Part shown: positions 1-8,364 of the stretch, piece after piece
How the letters are laid out: each line of letters begins with the position of its first letter
How positions within the stretch are numbered: position 1 is the stretch's first letter
From: Candidatus Sulfotelmatobacter sp.
Lineage (GTDB): Bacteria; Acidobacteriota; Terriglobia; Terriglobales; Acidobacteriaceae
DNA: 64,000 nucleotides
Reading direction: 5' to 3'
Assembly (NCBI GenBank): GCA_030041475.1
Contig: JASHNU010000073.1
Coordinates: forward strand, 186,001 to 250,000
Program-made: the position numbers and the translations under genes
The notes under the pieces: generated by a model
The model's database searches: none
What the model saw: the letters and a program-made list of their open reading frames with translations, nothing else
Told to the model about the DNA's origin: nothing

Positions 1-578
1 GCTTTAATGAGTTCCTGCACCGATTGCCGCGTGGTGGAGTCGAGCAGTTCGATGGCGCCCCCAGGCAGGCCAGGCACCGCGGTCATGATTTCAACCAATT
101 GCTGGTTGCTTTGGGCGGCTTCCTTACCGCCGCGCAGCACGATGGCGTTGCCGGTCTTCAGCGCGAGCACCGCAGTGTCGACCGTGACGTTCGGACGCGA
201 TTCGTAGATGATCCCAACCACTCCGAGGGGCACGCGTACTTTGCGGATTCGCAGGCCATTGGGCCGGGTCCACTCAGCGAGCGTTTCGCCGACGGGATCG
301 GGCAGGGCCGCCACATCGCGCACGCCACAGGCCATGTCGTGAATGCGCCCCGAGGTCAGCAGCAGGCGGTCACGCATGGCGCCTTCGAGGCCGGAATTCG
401 CAACGTCTTCGCGGTTGGCCGCGAGAATTTGTTTTTCGTTCTTCTCAATCGCGTCGGCGATCGAGAGCAACAGAGCATTCTTCTCATCGGCCGAAAGCTG
501 CGCCAGGCGGGCCGAGGCAGTGCGGGCGCGCAGCAGTTTTTCCTGGGTCGACGCTGCGGTGGTAGGCGTGGCGGCCAC
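1..578 (-). CDS. proA: Glutamate-5-semialdehyde dehydrogenase (gamma-glutamyl phosphate reductase), C-terminus beyond window
   Basis: Reverse-strand translation from GTG at 578: MAATPTTAASTQEKLLRARTASARLAQLSADEKNALLLSIADAIEKN...VRVPLGVVGIIYESRPNVTVDTAVLALKTGNAIVLRGGKEA; open at window edge; immediately follows proB. Confidence 0.93.
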   Translation of the reverse strand, partial: MAATPTTAASTQEKLLRARTASARLAQLSADEKNALLLSIADAIEKNEKQILAANREDVANSGLEGAMRDRLLLTSGRIHDMACGVRDVAALPDPVGETLAEWTRPNGLRIRKVRVPLGVVGIIYESRPNVTVDTAVLALKTGNAIVLRGGKEAAQSNQQLVEIMTAVPGLPGGAIELLDSTTRQSVQELIK

Positions 579-582
579 TTTG

Positions 583-1335
583 CTATTTCTCTTTCTGGGG
601 CGGGAAATACGTCCCGATCTTGCCTTGCAGGCCGAGCGTAATGGCCTGCGAATGGCGCCCGTTGACAATTGCCACGTGAACGCCGCCCTCGCTGGCGAGT
701 TTGGCTGCGCGCAGCTTCGAGATCATGCCGCCGCGTCCGAGCGAGCTCTTGCCGTTGCACTGCGCTTCCAGCGCGGGGGTTAGTTTGCGGATCACGCGCA
801 GCAGGCGCGGTTTCTTGCGCCCGTTCGGAATCATGAAGCCGTCCACGTTGGTCAGCAGTAAGAGCCAGTCTGCCTTGACGGCAGTGGCAAGCAGCGAACT
901 GAGTTCGTCATTGTCGCCGAACGCGCCCTCCAGCTCACGCACCGAGACGCTGTCATTTTCGTTGACGATGGGCACGACGCCTAGCGCCAGCAATTCTGCC
1001 AAAGCATTCTGCAGATTTCTGTAGCGCACCGGCGAAGTGAAGTCATCGCTCGAGAGCAGAAGCTGTGCCACCACTTTCTTGCCGAAAAACAGGCGCTCGT
1101 AGGTGTGCATCAGCTTGCTCTGCCCGACAGCCGCGCAGGCCTGCATCCGGGGAACGTCCGTGGGTCGCTTTGCCAGCGCGAGCCCGGACATGCCAGCAGC
1201 GATGGCTCCGGAGGTGACGATCAGATATTCGTTCCGGGAGAGATCGAACTGATCGACGATGCCGCGCAACAGATTAATGTTGATGTTGCCGCTGGGGGCA
1301 ATAAGACTTGTGCCGACTTTGATGACGACGCGCAT
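583..1335 (-). CDS. proB: Glutamate 5-kinase (short form, no C-terminal PUA domain)
   Basis: VVIKVGTSLI, VTSGAIAAGM, VPIVNENDSVSVRELEGAFGDNDELSSLLATAVKADWLLLLTNVDG motifs; adjacent to proA. Confidence 0.95.
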   Translation of the reverse strand: MRVVIKVGTSLIAPSGNININLLRGIVDQFDLSRNEYLIVTSGAIAAGMSGLALAKRPTDVPRMQACAAVGQSKLMHTYERLFFGKKVVAQLLLSSDDFTSPVRYRNLQNALAELLALGVVPIVNENDSVSVRELEGAFGDNDELSSLLATAVKADWLLLLTNVDGFMIPNGRKKPRLLRVIRKLTPALEAQCNGKSSLGRGGMISKLRAAKLASEGGVHVAIVNGRHSQAITLGLQGKIGTYFPPQKEK

Positions 1336-1437
1336 TGGGTTTAGTTTCGTAATTTATTTGCTGCCCGGCTGATCAAGGAGGTGCGCCAAACGCGCTTGTT
1401 GCACCGCAAAGAACGTGGCGCATCACGCAACTCACCC

Positions 1438-1477
1438 GGATCCCTCGCTGCGCAAAAAGCGCTTGCTCGGGATGACA
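1438..1477. repeat. Degenerate copy of the GGATC(C/T)...CTCNGGATGACA dispersed repeat
   Basis: GGATCCCTCGCTGCGC...GCTCGGGATGACA resembles the right arm of the 25518-25627 element. Confidence 0.4.
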
Positions 1478-1566
1478 ATCGGCGCCGGCGGGGAGGACAA
1501 CATCTCTATCCTGCCGTTAGAATGGCCTTCTGGCAAGTTGAAAAATGCCGTCCAGGTTACTCCCAT

Positions 1567-2331
1567 ATGCACGCTGCAAATGCCACCAGCCGCTTCTCTG
1601 ACCGCGTGGAGAAGTATGTTCTGTACCGTCCGGGATATCCTCCGGAGGCCCTGCGAGTTCTGCAAGACGAGTGCGGGCTGCGGCCGGAGCACGTCATCGC
1701 GGATATCGCGTCCGGCACCGGCCTGTGGACGCGCATGCTGCTCGAGAACGGCACTCGCGTGTTCGGAGTCGAACCCAATCCGGAAATGCGACAGGCAGGC
1801 GAGCGCCTGCTGGCGGCGTTTCCCAAGTTCACGAGCGTTGCCGGGACAGCCGAGCAAACGACGCTGCCGGATTCGAGCGTTCACTTCGTTACCGCGGCGC
1901 AGGCCGGGCACTGGTTCGACCGGGAGCGGGCGCGGCCGGAAATGGTGAGGATTCTGAAGCCCGGCGGGTGGCTCGTGCTGTTGTGGAACGAAAGGTTGAC
2001 CGACACTACGCCGTTTCTGCGCGATTATGAGCACCTGCTTCTCGCCTACGGCACAGATTACGCGGAAGTGCGGCATGAGAAGACGACGGACGAAGTGAAT
2101 CAATTCTTTGATCCGGGGCCGTATAAGGAACGCGTCTTCGCCATGCGGCAGGAGTTTGATTATGCCGGCATCGAGGGTCGACTGCTGTCGTCGTCGTACG
2201 TGCCCGGGCCAGGCGACGCCAAATATGCGCCGATGCTCGGGGAGTTGCGGCGCATCTACGACCGGCACGCTGTTGGAGACCGGGCGCGCTTCGAGTACAA
2301 GACGCGAGTGTACTTTGGAAAATTGACGTAA
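1567..2331 (+). CDS. Class I SAM-dependent methyltransferase
   Basis: VIADIASGTGLWTRMLLENGTRVFGVEPNPEM motif I/II; LKPGGWLVLLWNE; start moved from ORF 1381 to the ATG at 1567 (HAANATSRFSDRVEKYVLYRPGYP). Confidence 0.85.
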   Translation: MHAANATSRFSDRVEKYVLYRPGYPPEALRVLQDECGLRPEHVIADIASGTGLWTRMLLENGTRVFGVEPNPEMRQAGERLLAAFPKFTSVAGTAEQTTLPDSSVHFVTAAQAGHWFDRERARPEMVRILKPGGWLVLLWNERLTDTTPFLRDYEHLLLAYGTDYAEVRHEKTTDEVNQFFDPGPYKERVFAMRQEFDYAGIEGRLLSSSYVPGPGDAKYAPMLGELRRIYDRHAVGDRARFEYKTRVYFGKLT

Positions 2332-2343
2332 CGAGCTGCTCCA

Positions 2344-3789
2344 ATGCCCGACGAAAAGTCCTTTCACATGACACCCGACGAGTTCCGCCGCCACGGCCAT
2401 GCCGTGGTGGACTGGATCGCCGACTATCAGTCGAGAGTCGAGTCGTTTCCCGTGGTCTCGAAAGTAAAGCCGGGAGAGATTCGCGCATCGCTGCCAGCGA
2501 ATCCTCCGGCGCAGGGCGAGTCGTTCGAGGCGCTGCTGAAGGATGTGGAGCAGTTGATTCTGCCTGGCGTCACACACTGGCAGTCGCCGAATTTCTTTGC
2601 CTATTTTCCGTGCAACGCCTCGGGACCTGGAATTCTCGGCGATCTGCTTTCTTCCGGGCTGGGCGTGCAGGGAATGTTGTGGTCCACTTCTCCCGCGTGT
2701 ACCGAGCTGGAAACGCACGTGATGGATTGGCTGGTCCGAATGCTGGGGCTGCCGGAGAAATTTCTTTCGTCATCCACCGGCGGGGGAGTAATTCAGGATA
2801 CGGCGTCGAGCGCGGCGGTTTGTGCTCTGTTGGCTGGCCGCGAGCGCGCCACGAACTACGCCAGCAACAGGAAAGGTTGTAACGGCAGGTTGGTGGCCTA
2901 CGCCTCAGCGCAGGCGCATTCGTCGCTGGAGAAGGCGGCGATGATTGCTGGCATCGGTTCGGAGAACCTGCGGCTGATTGAAGTAGACGAGAATTTTGCC
3001 ATGCGGCCAGATGCACTGGCGCGACAGATCGAAGCCGACAAGCAGGCTGGGCTAACACCGTGCTTTGTGTGCGCGACCGTGGGAACCACGTCCTCGAACG
3101 CCATGGATCCGATTGCCGCGATCGGCGAAATCTGCCGCGGGCACAAGCTGTGGCTGCACGTGGATGCGGCTATGTCGGGTACGGCCATGCTTTGCCCGGA
3201 ATTTCGCCACTTGCAAGAAGGCGTGGAACTCGCCGACAGCTACAACTTCAATCCGCATAAATGGATGTTCACCAACTTCGACTGCAATTGTTTCTGGGTC
3301 GCCGACCGCAGGGCGCTGATTCAAACGCTCAGTATTCTGCCGGAATATCTCCGCAATCAGGCTACGGAATCTGGCGCGGTGATCGATTATCGCGATTGGC
3401 ATATTCAGCTGGGGCGGCGCTTCCGGTCGTTGAAGTTGTGGTTTGTGATCCGGCACTACGGCGTCGAGGGTTTGCGGCACCATATTCGCGAACACGTGCG
3501 GCTGGCGCAGCAATTCGCCGGCTGGGTTCAGAATGACAACCGTTTCGAGCTGGCTGCGCCGGCGCCGTTGAATCTGGTGTGCTTCCGGCACAAGGGCGGG
3601 GACACGCTCAATCAGACGATTATGGATCGTATTAACCGCAGCGGGGATCTGTTCCTGACTCATACCAAACTGAACGGCAAACTGACGTTGCGGCTGTGCG
3701 TGGGACAGACGAATACAAAGGCAAGGCATGTCGAGAATGCGTGGAAGAGGATTCGGGATGAAGCGAACGAGCTGCAGAAGATTGCCTAG
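2344..3789 (+). CDS. PLP-dependent group II decarboxylase (aromatic-L-amino-acid decarboxylase-like)
   Basis: FFAYFPCNASGPGILGDLLSSGLGVQGMLWSTSPACTELE; NFNPHKWMFTNFDCNCFWVADR PLP-lysine motif. Confidence 0.92.
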   Translation: MPDEKSFHMTPDEFRRHGHAVVDWIADYQSRVESFPVVSKVKPGEIRASLPANPPAQGESFEALLKDVEQLILPGVTHWQSPNFFAYFPCNASGPGILGDLLSSGLGVQGMLWSTSPACTELETHVMDWLVRMLGLPEKFLSSSTGGGVIQDTASSAAVCALLAGRERATNYASNRKGCNGRLVAYASAQAHSSLEKAAMIAGIGSENLRLIEVDENFAMRPDALARQIEADKQAGLTPCFVCATVGTTSSNAMDPIAAIGEICRGHKLWLHVDAAMSGTAMLCPEFRHLQEGVELADSYNFNPHKWMFTNFDCNCFWVADRRALIQTLSILPEYLRNQATESGAVIDYRDWHIQLGRRFRSLKLWFVIRHYGVEGLRHHIREHVRLAQQFAGWVQNDNRFELAAPAPLNLVCFRHKGGDTLNQTIMDRINRSGDLFLTHTKLNGKLTLRLCVGQTNTKARHVENAWKRIRDEANELQKIA

Positions 3790-3808
3790 CTGCTGAGGGG
3801 AGACAAGA

Positions 3809-3843
3809 GGGTTGGCGGCCACCATCTGGCGGCGCGCCAACCC
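3809..3843. terminator. Putative bidirectional intrinsic terminator between convergent genes
   Basis: GGGTTGGCG (3809-3817) / CGCCAACCC (3835-3843) perfect 9-bp stem followed by TGGTTTTG; lies between the stops of 2344..3789(+) and 3856..4578(-). Confidence 0.6.
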
Positions 3844-3855
3844 TGGTTTTGTGGA

Positions 3856-4578
3856 TTACGACTGGATGATTTTTTCCAGCGCCGGGCGACTGCGGATCAC
3901 AAGCGTTGCCCCTTTGATCTGCACCAGCTCTCTCTTGCGGAACTCCGAGAACAGGCGGCTCACCGTTTCGCGCGTGGTGCCGATGATTTCGCCAATCTCC
4001 TCGTGGGTCAGCGTGAGGCGGACCTGGGTCGAGCCGTCGGCCTGTGGGGCCTTGGTCGACCAGGTCAGCAACAGCTTCGCGAATTTCTCTGAGGGCGAGG
4101 CCGCCAGGCCGAGCGTGCGAACTTCCTCGTAAGCGATGAAGTAGTTGCGGCTGAGCTGCTGCGCTACGCGCACCGACGCGTCCGGAAACTCCTTCAGGAA
4201 TTGCAGCAGACTGTCGCGAGGAATGAAGTTGGCTTGGCCAGGCTCCATCATTTCGGCGGTCACTTCGTACGGGCAGTTTGAGATGACGGCGTTCAGCCCG
4301 AGCAGGTCGCCCGGTTCGGAGATCTTGGTGATGATGGTCTTGCCTTCGCGCGAAGTCGTAGAGAGCTTCACTCGGCCCGTGCAAAGAACGAAAACCCCGC
4401 GCGGCAACTGGCCTTCGATAAACAGCATGGCGCCCTTGGGATAGACCGCGGTGGACTTAATCTCGTTCAGCCGCTGCCCGGCGGGTATCGCGAGATTGCA
4501 GAAAAGGTGTTCTCCCCGGTGGGGGCAATTCATGCAGTTATCAAGAATATTCAGACCATAAGGAGCTCGCATCGCCAA
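3856..4578 (-). CDS. Crp/Fnr-family transcriptional regulator (copy A); likely true start ATG at 4572
   Basis: Cyclic-nucleotide-binding-like beta-roll plus HTH LTHEEIGEIIGTTRETVSRLFSEF; N-terminal CX2CX8C (NCMNCPHRGEHLFCNL). Confidence 0.92.
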   Translation of the reverse strand: MAMRAPYGLNILDNCMNCPHRGEHLFCNLAIPAGQRLNEIKSTAVYPKGAMLFIEGQLPRGVFVLCTGRVKLSTTSREGKTIITKISEPGDLLGLNAVISNCPYEVTAEMMEPGQANFIPRDSLLQFLKEFPDASVRVAQQLSRNYFIAYEEVRTLGLAASPSEKFAKLLLTWSTKAPQADGSTQVRLTLTHEEIGEIIGTTRETVSRLFSEFRKRELVQIKGATLVIRSRPALEKIIQS

Positions 4579-4786
4579 CCTCCCGTGAGCGGCAGGCCTT
4601 GCTGCCTTGCTCGGCTCACGCGATAGGTAAGGGCACGCCGTGAGCCAATCTCTACTGCGCGGCAGGTTTCAGAGGTAATGCTCACATGTGCAAGAAATTA
4701 AATGGCTTAGCGCGAGCTGGATTTTCCGGGCGTGTTCTCACCCAGTCCATTCTGGGAAGGTCTGGGTTATTTCCCGCACAGCGCTG

Positions 4787-4802
4787 TGTGATCTGAATCA
4801 CT
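4787..4802. promoter_or_regulatory. Crp/Fnr-type palindromic site TGTGATCTGAATCACT
   Basis: TGTGAT-N4-ATCACT, upstream of regulator copy A. Confidence 0.55.
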
Positions 4803-4847
4803 CTGGAACGTGATTCGCTCCCCAAAGTAGGTGCTAACGCGCGGAGA

Positions 4848-5777
4848 TCAGTCTGCCGGCATGGGAGAAACGCGCGGGGCGCGGCGGCGTTCGACGCCGG
4901 GATAGGTTGCTTGTGGCGCCTCGAGCCATTTACGCACGGTCGGGAGCGCGTTGCGCATGGCGATTTCGCCCATGCGGATCAGCTCGCCGGACCGCTTAAA
5001 ATCGTCGTAGGCGAAGCCGGCGACGTCGGGCTCCAGCACCACGTCAGCGGCGTCACGCCAAAGCGAAGACATCGCGTCCTGGGCAATGGCGAACGATTGG
5101 CCGATCACGTCGAAGAGATGGCGCGGCGCTCCGCCGCTGGACCAGGTCCCTTTCAAATGAACCCCGATCACACGGTCGGCCCCCATTTCGCGCAGCGGCC
5201 GCGAGGGCACCGGATGCGAGAGCATGCCATCTACAAGATACCGGCCGCCAAGCCGTACGGGCAGGAACATTCCCGGGTAAGCGCAACTGGCGCGTACGGG
5301 ATCGATGATCGGGCCGGAACTGAAGAGCACACCCTGCCCAGTGTTGAAGTCGGTCGCAGTGACGCCGAGCGGAATACGCAGTTCTTCAAAGGTCTTGGCC
5401 TTCAAAGTGCGAGTGAGGAATGCGATCATGCGGTCGTTCGAGGCAAAGCCGAAGCGCGACAGAGTCCAGCGGGCAAAGGTGGTGAAGCGCGTGTTGCGGG
5501 CGACTTCTTCCATCTCCTCCAGCGTGAGACCGCTGCAATAGCAGGCGCCGATCAGGGCACCAACGCTTGTCCCCGTGACGGCACGAACGGGGATGCCTTC
5601 CTCTTCGAGGACCTTGAGAACGCCAATGTGGGCAATGCCGCGGGCGAAACCTCCGCCCAGCGCGACGCCGATTGCAGGAGCTTGAGGAACAGCGGAAAGC
5701 GGTTTGCGGGAGAGTTCCCGCCCAAAGGCTTGAACCGAGCGAATGATCTTGCCCAGAGTCTTCACAGCGAACCCCAC
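4848..5777 (-). CDS. Patatin-like phospholipase / RssA family
   Basis: GVALGGGFARGIAHIGVLKVLEEEGIPVRAVTGTSVGALIGACY (oxyanion loop and GTSVG nucleophile elbow); DGMLSHPVPSRPL DG motif. Confidence 0.92.
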   Translation of the reverse strand: MGFAVKTLGKIIRSVQAFGRELSRKPLSAVPQAPAIGVALGGGFARGIAHIGVLKVLEEEGIPVRAVTGTSVGALIGACYCSGLTLEEMEEVARNTRFTTFARWTLSRFGFASNDRMIAFLTRTLKAKTFEELRIPLGVTATDFNTGQGVLFSSGPIIDPVRASCAYPGMFLPVRLGGRYLVDGMLSHPVPSRPLREMGADRVIGVHLKGTWSSGGAPRHLFDVIGQSFAIAQDAMSSLWRDAADVVLEPDVAGFAYDDFKRSGELIRMGEIAMRNALPTVRKWLEAPQATYPGVERRRAPRVSPMPAD

Positions 5778-6012
5778 ATCTTTTCCGCCGGCGTGTGACG
5801 CGCGGGCGGCTGACGAACCTATGGCCTTACCCCACTGCCTTACATATCTATAAACCCAGTTCTTCTAAGTAAGATGCCACAAATCAGCGAAGGGTATAAG
5901 GGCACGTTTGTGCCATTTGGTATTACTGTTTGCACTTACGTTGGAGCGGGTAACTGGTTACCTTTCGCCTTGCCGGATGACGAACTCCCTGTATTCCTGC
6001 TAACTTGCGGAC

Positions 6013-6555
6013 ATGGTCCGCGAGATCTCGGCTGGCGGCGTGGTGGTTCGCGAAAAGGACGGGGAGTGGTGGTTGGCGGCGATTGAACTGCCAAAAGAAG
6101 ACCTGTCGGGTGAGGACCCTCGAAGCAGCCAATTGCCAGGCAATCCGTCCGGCAGTCCCAAGCCCGGAAAACGCACACCAAGTCTGAAGGCGCAACCCGT
6201 TCTTTGTTTGCCCAAGGGACTTGTGGATAAGGGCGAAAAGGCCCTGGACGCGGCCCTGCGCGAGGTGCGGGAGGAAACCGGCGTTACGGCCGTGCCAATC
6301 ACCAAGCTGGCAGACATTAAGTATGTGTATGTTCGCACCTGGGGCGATCGCGAGCGAGTGTTCAAGATCGTCAGCTTCTATTTGTTGCGCTACGAGTCGG
6401 GACGCATTGATGACATTTCCCAGGAGATGCGCGTCGAAGTAGCAAAGGCGAAATGGGTACGCTTGGAAGACGCGCCGAAACTGCTCGCCTATCGCGGCGA
6501 AAAGCAGATGGCGCGCAAGGCGCTGGAATATGTGCGGTCGCATGCCGAGTTTTAA
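6013..6555 (+). CDS. NUDIX hydrolase
   Basis: Nudix box GLVDKGEKALDAALREVREETGV; about 35-aa Pro/Ser-rich insertion before it. Confidence 0.9.
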   Translation: MVREISAGGVVVREKDGEWWLAAIELPKEDLSGEDPRSSQLPGNPSGSPKPGKRTPSLKAQPVLCLPKGLVDKGEKALDAALREVREETGVTAVPITKLADIKYVYVRTWGDRERVFKIVSFYLLRYESGRIDDISQEMRVEVAKAKWVRLEDAPKLLAYRGEKQMARKALEYVRSHAEF

Positions 6556-6608
6556 AACTCCAGCACGACTGCGCAAATCGGATGCCGCTGGGACGCTCGA
6601 TCGCTCTT

Positions 6609-8120
6609 ATGCTCAAGATAGTTTCGGCCCTCGGACGAATTGAAATCAACATTTTCGCTTTTCTTCTGCTGATCCCCAATTGCGTGGTTCAGGCCCAGTC
6701 GAGCCAACCCGCTGCCTGCGCACATCCGGGGTTCAATCCGCAGACGTGGCTCGAGGATTTCACGCAGCTGACAGCTGAAATGTCGGCTCACTACGCCAAT
6801 CTGGAGTATGCCGTTCAGGAGCGCCGCATGGATCTGCCGCAACTGCGGCGCGACACCGAAGCCAAGCTTAGCCAAAGCTGCAACGAGCTGGAGGCGCGAA
6901 AAGTGCTGGAATCATTTTTGAAGGCGTTCGGCGATGGCCACCTGGTAATCGACTGGCCGCAACCGGCAGCGCCCGCCGAAGGAGCAAAGCCAACGGAGCC
7001 GGAGTCATTGTGCACGCGTCTGGGCTACAAGAAGTTCGGATTCAAACATGGAATCGACTTGTCCTCCTTTCCGCAGTTCAGCAGCATCGGCGGGGTGGAG
7101 GCGGACTGGTTTCCGGGAGGAATTCTGCGCCTGCCCGATAGGGCAAAGCTGGGCGTGCTTCGGATGGCGATTTTCAGCGAGCACGCCTACCCCGACGCTT
7201 GCGAGCAGACCGTTCAGGAGTTGCACCTCAAAGACTCCGACAAGTGCGACCAGAAGTGCGAGGACGCGCTGGAACGCGAGACCGGAAACCGGTTAACGGC
7301 GGCCATGGTGCGGCGCGTGGCCCAGCTCGAGGCTGCTGGAGCCGCGGCGATTTTGGTGGATATCACGCGCAACGGTGGCGGGTCTGACTGGGTGCTGCCG
7401 CTGCCGAGGGCGCTCAGCCGGGTTCCACTACGAGAAGCGCGATTCGGTTTCATCAAGCACCAGCACTGGACCAAACAACTGAAAGAGCATCTCGCCGACG
7501 TGGATGCCGACCTGAAAAAGGAGGCCGTGCCAGAGGATGTTCTCGAGGAAGCAGCTGCGCGGCTACGCTCAGGTATCGCCCGCAGCGAGGAACATTGTGA
7601 CCGGAGGCAGGTATGGATGGACGGTAATTTGCCATGTTCACTGCTGGTGAACGACGTCTTCTTCGGCGGCAGCCTGCTTCCCTACGCCGCGCCGGGATCA
7701 TTCGCGGGGCTCCAATCGAGAACTGAGTTGTTTCAGCCGCTGGACTATTTCTATACCGAATCTTCGCACCGGCCGCCATTGTATGTTGTGGTGGATGCCG
7801 GCACCGGGTCCGCCGCGGAGTATTTTCCTGCAATTCTTCAGGACAACGGCGCGGCCACGATAGTCGGGGAAGTGACCGGCGGCGCGGGATGCGGCTACAC
7901 CGATGGCGGAATTCCCACCGTGCTGAAAAACTCTCAAGCGAAGGTGAACATGCCCGATTGCGTCCGCTATCGCAAGAACGGCATGAACGAAGTCGCCGGC
8001 GTTACACCTGATGTTCTGGTGCCGTGGTCAGCGCACGACAGTCCCTATCTGAAGGCGCAGAAGTTGTTGCGATCACTCGCCGCGGTCGTTGCAACGGCAC
8101 AGGCTCACAAGGTGCAATAG
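6609..8120 (+). CDS. S41-like peptidase family protein, secreted
   Basis: Signal-like N-terminus (IFAFLLLIPNCVVQAQS); ILVDITRNGGGSDW...YVVVDAGTGSAAEYFPAILQDNGAATIVGEVTGG resembles S41 core; start at ATG 6609 rather than ORF 6453. Confidence 0.75.
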   Translation: MLKIVSALGRIEINIFAFLLLIPNCVVQAQSSQPAACAHPGFNPQTWLEDFTQLTAEMSAHYANLEYAVQERRMDLPQLRRDTEAKLSQSCNELEARKVLESFLKAFGDGHLVIDWPQPAAPAEGAKPTEPESLCTRLGYKKFGFKHGIDLSSFPQFSSIGGVEADWFPGGILRLPDRAKLGVLRMAIFSEHAYPDACEQTVQELHLKDSDKCDQKCEDALERETGNRLTAAMVRRVAQLEAAGAAAILVDITRNGGGSDWVLPLPRALSRVPLREARFGFIKHQHWTKQLKEHLADVDADLKKEAVPEDVLEEAAARLRSGIARSEEHCDRRQVWMDGNLPCSLLVNDVFFGGSLLPYAAPGSFAGLQSRTELFQPLDYFYTESSHRPPLYVVVDAGTGSAAEYFPAILQDNGAATIVGEVTGGAGCGYTDGGIPTVLKNSQAKVNMPDCVRYRKNGMNEVAGVTPDVLVPWSAHDSPYLKAQKLLRSLAAVVATAQAHKVQ

Positions 8121-8364
8121 TTCTTCGCCCGATCCCCTGTGATTTCAGGCGCTGGATTAATTGTCCTCGAAGCGTTTACCATTACCAGTTCTGGAGTCTC
8201 CGAAATTTGGGGACTGATTCGCATGCCATCTTGTCAGTTGCCATCCTTTCAGGTGCCAGGCTTTCATCTAGGGCAACCGAATTTCGTCCGGCGGAAAACC
8301 GGCCATTGACGCTCATTAATGTCCTTGACGCCCGCTGTAGTCAAAATTTCTTTGAGGCACAGTC

